Shown one piece after another: positions 6,325 through 9,413 of a DNA stretch of 9,413 nucleotides. Source of the stretch: CAZXVW01 sp964644025. GTDB lineage: Bacteria > Acidobacteriota > Terriglobia > Bryobacterales > Bryobacteraceae. The stretch covers positions 1-9,413 of the forward strand of contig CAZXVW010000171.1 of NCBI GenBank assembly GCA_964644025.1. Direction: 5' to 3'. Position numbers and translations under genes: made by a program. Within the stretch, counting starts at the first letter, position 1. Each line of letters begins with the position of its first letter. A model generated the notes under the pieces. The model was given only the letters and a program-made list of their open reading frames with translations, searched no databases and was not told the DNA's origin.

Positions 6325-6339
6325 GCAACTTCGGGTTAG
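6325..6339 (-). repeat. Right terminal inverted repeat of the IS remnant
   Basis: GCAACTTCGGGTTAG on the plus strand is the inverted partner of 5803-5817. TTA at 6336-6338 is the TAA stop codon, on the minus strand, of the Ser/Thr kinase. Confidence 0.7.
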
Positions 6340-8042
6340 ATTCCCAGGAAGCGCTCCAGCTTCTCCAGTTCCTGTTCGGCGGCGTCCAGCCTCTTGTCCG
6401 CCGCCCCCGCATCGCCGCTTTTCAAGGACGACTCGGCCTCATCCAGGAAAAACTCCATCCGCTTCTCCGCGGCCGCCATGTCCGCGCGCAACCCGAGGCC
6501 AGAAGCGTTCTGCGCCCGGCGGAGGTTATCCAGGCTGCTCCGCGCCGCGCCGACCCTCACGGCCATCAGCATCATTCGCTCGCGCACCTTCCGAAGCGCC
6601 CCCTCATTGGAGGCCGCTCGGACAGGCGCCGGGCTGGACTCAGCGGTGCGGCCGGTTTCCGGCACCGCCCTGGCGGCTGCGGGCTTGGCAGCGGGAGCGG
6701 GTGAAGGCGCCGGGAGTTGTGCCGCCCGGGGGACAGGCGCCCCGGCGCCACCGGCGGGCGATGCCGCCGGCGGGCGAGGCTGCTGGCGAGCGGTGCCGGC
6801 TGGCTGCTGCGGCGGCTTGGGTGTTGCTAAAGCGGGAGTCCGGGAGGCGGACGGGCGCGCGCTGACCGGTTCGGACCGGCGTTCGGATGCGGCCGGTTTC
6901 TCCGCGGCGGGTGGCGGCGCGGGGTTCTCCGCCGGGGATGAGGGTGGCGTTTCACTCGCGGCGGGTGGCGGTGTTTCCCCGGATTCCGGCACCGCGACCA
7001 CCGGCGCTGTAACGCCGGCCGCCGGCGCCTCAACCGCGCCGGTTCGCCGCCAGCGGGGGATCTGGGTGGCGGCGACGATGATTACGGCCACGGTGGCCAG
7101 CGACCCCGCCACCATGTACAGCAACCGCCGGCCGGGTTTTCGTTGCGGCGCCGCCGGGGCGGCAGCCGTGACCGTGGCGGCCGGCGGCGCTCCCGCGGCC
7201 GCCCCGGCCGCCGGCTGCGCGCCCAACACCGCGCTTTCCAGCGCGTGCCGGAACGCATCCGCCGACTGGAAGCGCTTCGCCGGTTCCTTGTTGATCGCCA
7301 TCAGGATAATGTCGTTCAACGCCGGCGGAAGGTCCGGGTCCACCTCCAGCGGCGGCGCGGGCGTCTCCTCCAGGTGGGCCGCCATGATTGAGTACTGGCT
7401 GTCGCCTTCAAAGGGCCGCTTCCCGGTGACGATTTCATACAGGGAGACGCCGAGTGAGTACAAATCGCTCCGCGCATCCAGCTCCGTCGCACCCTGGATC
7501 TGCTCAGGTGACATGTAATAGAGCGACCCCACTGTCTGGCCCGTCTGCGTCAGTCTCTGGTCCGCGGCCATCTTGGCGATTCCGAAATCCATGAGTTTGA
7601 CAACGCCACCACCGGTGAGCATCATGTTCGCCGGTTTGATATCCCGGTGGATGATGCCCCGCGCATGCGCGTAGGATAGGGCCGCGAGCACCTGGCAAAC
7701 GTAATTCACGCCGTCCCGCACGGCAATCCGGCCCTGGTCCAACAGCTCCTCCAGCGTCGTCCCCTCGACAAACTCCATGATCATGACGAGCTGTTTGCCA
7801 AGGCGCTGGGCGGTGCGGAGGGCAGCGATGTTGGGATGCTCGAGAGCCGCGTGGACACGGATCTCCCGCAGGAAACGGTCGGCCAGCTCCGGATCACCCT
7901 CCAGGTTCGGCAGGAGGACCTTCATCGCCTCCACCCGGCCGGTGAGCCGGTTGCGTACCTTGTAAACCTGGCCCATCCCCCCGGAGCCAAGAACACCAAG
8001 GATTTCATAATCGCCGACCACATCGCCGGCTTTGAAGCTCAT
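6336..8042 (-). CDS. Transmembrane Ser/Thr protein kinase with C-terminal helical domain
   Basis: This is a 568-residue Hanks-type (PknB-like) kinase that phosphorylates Ser/Thr on target proteins. The cytoplasmic kinase domain (about 12-272) is complete: P-loop LGSGGMGQVY (18-27), K41 in AMKVL, E60, HRDIKPAN (132-139), DFG (152-154), SPE (178-180) and DLYSLG (193-198). An Ala/Pro linker leads to one membrane helix (about 307-328) after the basic RKPGRR. Then comes a long Pro/Ala/Ser/Glu-rich stretch (about 334-480), probably extended in the periplasm. The last 88 residues form a charged helical, coiled-coil-like domain. There are no PASTA repeats. The start is ATG 8042, preceded by AAGGAG; the longer frame back to 8168 adds low-complexity sequence. 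It lies 100 bases after the CsgG-like gene and is probably cotranscribed. Its stop codon is in the IS right repeat. The substrate and ligand are unknown. Confidence 0.93.
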   Translation of the reverse strand: MSFKAGDVVGDYEILGVLGSGGMGQVYKVRNRLTGRVEAMKVLLPNLEGDPELADRFLREIRVHAALEHPNIAALRTAQRLGKQLVMIMEFVEGTTLEELLDQGRIAVRDGVNYVCQVLAALSYAHARGIIHRDIKPANMMLTGGGVVKLMDFGIAKMAADQRLTQTGQTVGSLYYMSPEQIQGATELDARSDLYSLGVSLYEIVTGKRPFEGDSQYSIMAAHLEETPAPPLEVDPDLPPALNDIILMAINKEPAKRFQSADAFRHALESAVLGAQPAAGAAAGAPPAATVTAAAPAAPQRKPGRRLLYMVAGSLATVAVIIVAATQIPRWRRTGAVEAPAAGVTAPVVAVPESGETPPPAASETPPSSPAENPAPPPAAEKPAASERRSEPVSARPSASRTPALATPKPPQQPAGTARQQPRPPAASPAGGAGAPVPRAAQLPAPSPAPAAKPAAARAVPETGRTAESSPAPVRAASNEGALRKVRERMMLMAVRVGAARSSLDNLRRAQNASGLGLRADMAAAEKRMEFFLDEAESSLKSGDAGAADKRLDAAEQELEKLERFLGI

Positions 8043-8048
8043 TGATAG

Positions 8049-8054
8049 CTCCTT
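8049..8054 (-). promoter_or_regulatory. Ribosome binding site of the Ser/Thr kinase gene
   Basis: AAGGAG on the minus strand lies 6 bases before ATG 8042. It places the start at the conserved N-terminus just before the kinase domain. Confidence 0.8.
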
Positions 8055-8142
8055 CCGCCAACAGCGCCGGCCCCTTACCGGCCGGGCTCCGCCGCTGGCT
8101 CCCCCCGACCGCGGCTTCCCACCGGCGGGCGGGGCGCCCTTC

Positions 8143-9111
8143 TCAGGACGGGCTGGTGACCATATCACCGACCTTCGCCGGGCTCGCGCCGGTGAAGTTG
8201 CCCACCGAGGAAACCTCGTCAGCCTCGGTAATCACCACCTCGCCAACCTTCTGGGTGATCTTCCGGAGGATCTTGCCAGTCGCCGGGTCCTTGACCACGC
8301 GAATCTGCCGGCGGACCTCCAGTTTGTCGCCGACCTTGACGCCGGCCTTGGTTCCCACGTTCAGAATCAGAACCCCGCCGGTGGCGTCGGCCACCAGGCC
8401 TTCGATATGAACCTTGCGCGTGGGAAGTTTCGCCGCCTGGCTGTCGAGTTGCTTGGCCACCTCATCGACCGCCGCGAAGGTGGCCTCACCCAGGATGGTT
8501 CCGGCGAAATTGCTGCTCGACATGTCGTAGCCGCCGGCGCCCATGCCGCCGGAACTGCCCCCCGCCCCCAGCAGCTTGGTTCCGGAGCGGACCGATTCGC
8601 CCTTTCCCTGGGCTACCGCCAGGATTTCGGCGGTGCTGGTATCCACCATGCGGGCCGAGATTCCCACCACCGCCTTGGATTTCTTCCTGCCAATGCCGCC
8701 CAGCCCGAAGCGCCCGGCTACCGAGCCGAGCCCGCCGATATTGGTCGACTTGTCATCCCTGCCGAACTGCGTGATGCTGCCGATGATGATGGCATCCACA
8801 CCCAGAATCTTGCCGATCTTTGCGGCCGTAGAGGAATCCGCCCGATCGCTGTTGGAAAAATTCTGCTCGGCCAGCACCTTGTCCAGCGCCTTGCGCTCAA
8901 TCACCGAGTAGGTCCCGTCGGTGACCAGCTTGTCCACCAATAGGTCGGCGATTCCGCGGCCGATATCCGTATCGGTTCCGAAGATGGAAGCCACGTAGCC
9001 GTGCACCGTGGCGTAGTCAAAATCCAGCACGGCGACGCGTTTCTTCTGTTGAGCGGTCAAAGGAAGCGCCGCCAGGGAAAGCGCGAGCACGATGGTTGCC
9101 AGTATCCTCAC
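8143..9111 (-). CDS. Secreted CsgG-like protein with FlgT-C-like C-terminal domain
   Basis: This is a 322-residue exported protein. The first 20 residues (RILATIVLALSLAALPLTA) are a Sec signal peptide with a probable cut at LTA-QQ. There is no lipobox Cys, unlike true CsgG lipoproteins. The body (about 25-225) has the CsgG/YcfM-type fold signature: RVAVLDFDY, GRGIADLLVDKLV, YSVIERKALDKVLAEQ, AAKIGKILGVDAIIIGSITQF and VGISARMVDTSTAEIL. Gly-rich loops occur at 125-142 and 181-194. The C-terminal 233-320 (GVLILNVGTKAGVKVGDKLEVRR through KVGEVVITEADE) resembles the FlgT C-terminal beta domain. The start is GTG 9111, chosen for AAGGAGGA just upstream and the signal peptide; the longer ATG frame from 9237 begins with Arg/Ala-rich sequence. 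It is first in a likely unit with the Ser/Thr kinase. It may be an envelope or secretion component; no curli genes are present, so a curli role is unlikely. Confidence 0.87.
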   Translation of the reverse strand: MRILATIVLALSLAALPLTAQQKKRVAVLDFDYATVHGYVASIFGTDTDIGRGIADLLVDKLVTDGTYSVIERKALDKVLAEQNFSNSDRADSSTAAKIGKILGVDAIIIGSITQFGRDDKSTNIGGLGSVAGRFGLGGIGRKKSKAVVGISARMVDTSTAEILAVAQGKGESVRSGTKLLGAGGSSGGMGAGGYDMSSSNFAGTILGEATFAAVDEVAKQLDSQAAKLPTRKVHIEGLVADATGGVLILNVGTKAGVKVGDKLEVRRQIRVVKDPATGKILRKITQKVGEVVITEADEVSSVGNFTGASPAKVGDMVTSPS

Positions 9112-9114
9112 TGT

Positions 9115-9122
9115 TCCTCCTT
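9115..9122 (-). promoter_or_regulatory. Ribosome binding site deciding a GTG start
   Basis: AAGGAGGA (minus strand) is followed by ACA and GTG (9109-9111). The spacing is slightly short, but the match is strong. The next residues form a good signal peptide, so this start is preferred over the ATG at 9237. Confidence 0.75.
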
Positions 9123-9202
9123 GTTCGTCGCCTGCGGCGGCCACGGCCGCCCCGGCCGAAGCGTCGCGGCCTGTTCGCAGTAACAATGTTATCGCAGCAT
9201 CA

Positions 9203-9230
9203 ATTGTAACGCGGCGTGTCCGCCGCGCAA
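9203..9230 (-). promoter_or_regulatory. Predicted promoter of the CsgG-like/kinase unit
   Basis: On the minus strand, TTGCGC (9225-9230), a 16-base spacer and TACAAT (9203-9208) resemble a sigma70 promoter. The expected start is near 9196, which leaves a leader of about 85 bases. The -10 matches 5 of 6 consensus bases and the -35 4 of 6. The TACAAT could also serve with another -35; this is a prediction only. Confidence 0.4.
9210..9227. repeat. Perfect 7-base inverted repeat in the promoter spacer
   Basis: CGCGGCG (9210-9216), loop TGTC, CGCCGCG (9221-9227) is a perfect inverted repeat. It fills the spacer and touches the -35 of the predicted promoter, so it could be an operator. High GC makes short GC palindromes common, so this is tentative. 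Confidence 0.4.
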
Positions 9231-9268
9231 CATCCAAATTTATCCGGCCAACCGTAATCCTTCGGTAA

Positions 9269-9328
9269 GGGTGAGGGGGCTAGTGAGGGAGGGGAGCGGG
9301 AGGCAGCGGAGAGAGGGGGCGGGAGGGG
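9269..9328 (+). repeat. G-rich purine tract, possible G-quadruplex
   Basis: The plus strand is almost all purine. Runs of three or more G occur at 9269-9271, 9275-9279, 9287-9289, 9291-9294, 9298-9300, 9315-9319, 9321-9323 and 9325-9328. Several sets of four runs fit the G3+N1-7 pattern. It lies upstream of the predicted CsgG-like gene promoter. Structure formation is inferred from sequence only. Confidence 0.55.
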
Positions 9329-9362
9329 ATTTGGTGGAGCAAGCGAAGTCGCACCGAGTGGG

Positions 9363-9398
9363 TGCAAAATTGCAAAGGTCTTGGTGATGGCTTTGCAA
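9363..9398. repeat. Nested inverted repeats built on TGCAA
   Basis: TGCAA-AA-TTGCA (9363-9374) is a 12-base palindrome. The second arm also belongs to TTGCAAAG (9370-9377), which is perfectly inverted as CTTTGCAA (9391-9398) after 13 bases. The 8-base arms are spaced 21 bases start to start, about two DNA turns. This could be a regulator binding site or a hairpin. No T-run follows, so a terminator is less likely. Confidence 0.5.
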
Positions 9399-9413
9399 CC
9401 GAGACGATCGCCG

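Larger units (their letters stand above)
5803..6339 (+). mobile_element. Decayed IS1634-type insertion sequence remnant (537 bases)
   Basis: The segment is bounded by imperfect inverted repeats (5803-5817 and 6325-6339, 13 of 15 matching) and encloses the beginning and end of a transposase lacking its central catalytic part. It occupies the whole space between the convergent ribA and Ser/Thr kinase genes. I could not find a clean target-site duplication outside the repeats, which fits an old insertion. 5818-5950 inside the element has no recognisable coding sequence in any frame. A full-length IS1634-type element would be over 1.5 kb, so most of the interior has been deleted and it cannot move by itself. 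Confidence 0.75.
9112..9413. other. Upstream intergenic region at the right edge
   Basis: These 302 bases hold no convincing gene. On the minus strand they form the leader and promoter region of the CsgG-like gene. They contain a predicted promoter (9203-9230), a hairpin in its spacer (9210-9227), a purine/G-rich tract (9269-9328) and a set of TGCAA-type inverted repeats (9363-9398). Base composition is clearly less coding-like than the rest of the window. Confidence 0.6.

Noticed and set aside
6394..7518. A 374-codon Gly/Ala-rich plus-strand frame opposite the Ser/Thr kinase
   Set aside because: It mirrors the Pro/Ala-rich linker and kinase domain of the true gene; its composition is explained by GC-rich antisense reading.
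8043..8168. A 42-residue N-terminal extension of the Ser/Thr kinase overlapping the CsgG-like gene
   Set aside because: The extension is low-complexity, and a strong AAGGAG precedes the ATG at 8042.
8032..8943. A 303-codon plus-strand frame opposite the CsgG-like gene
   Set aside because: The minus strand has a signal peptide, a Shine-Dalgarno site and conserved CsgG blocks; this frame has none of these.
9112..9237. ATG start at 9237 for the CsgG-like protein
   Set aside because: It would bury the signal peptide behind 42 Arg/Ala-rich residues and run through the predicted promoter; GTG 9111 has a strong Shine-Dalgarno site.
1..9413. CRISPR arrays, tRNA or rRNA genes, defence or biosynthetic clusters
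   Set aside because: No regularly spaced repeats, cloverleaf-like or rRNA-like sequence, and no effector, Cas, toxin-antitoxin or large synthase genes were found.

Overview
The window is high-GC bacterial chromosome with tightly packed genes and good Shine-Dalgarno sites. A Tat-exported Gfo/Idh/MocA dehydrogenase, a Ser/Thr kinase next to a CsgG-like secretory protein, a LytS-type kinase and an IS1634-type insertion-sequence remnant together suggest an Acidobacteriota genome, probably of the Bryobacter/Solibacter kind. This placement is inferred from gene content, not from a marker gene. I see no rRNA, tRNA, CRISPR array or phage module.

Layout. 1-303 carries no convincing gene, only a palindrome near the left edge. 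304-858 (+) is a hemerythrin-domain protein. It converges on 903-1643 (-), a short-chain dehydrogenase, across a 44-base gap with a GC hairpin. Upstream of the dehydrogenase on the same strand is 1720-2886 (-), a Tat-signal Gfo/Idh/MocA oxidoreductase with its own likely promoter. Next come 3086-3772 (-), a SAM methyltransferase with a TTG start, and 3800-5113 (-), a LytS/YehU-type membrane histidine kinase. The last two are 27 bases apart and probably cotranscribed. Divergent from the kinase is 5189-5806 (+), ribA (GTP cyclohydrolase II).

5803-6339 holds a decayed insertion sequence: 15-base imperfect terminal inverted repeats enclose a transposase remnant that has a 1-base frameshift and has lost its catalytic centre. 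The stop codons of both flanking convergent genes, ribA and the kinase, lie inside these repeats.

6336-8042 (-) is a transmembrane Ser/Thr protein kinase and 8143-9111 (-, GTG start) a secreted CsgG/FlgT-like protein. They form a probable two-gene unit read from a promoter near 9203-9230. The last 300 bases are this unit's upstream region. They contain a hairpin in the promoter spacer, a G-rich purine tract and a cluster of TGCAA-type inverted repeats.

Functionally this is mostly ordinary housekeeping, redox and signalling content. I do not see a convincing new multi-gene system. The points most worth a second look are the IS remnant that supplies both neighbours' stop codons, and the pairing of a Ser/Thr kinase with a CsgG-like protein under a possibly regulated promoter.
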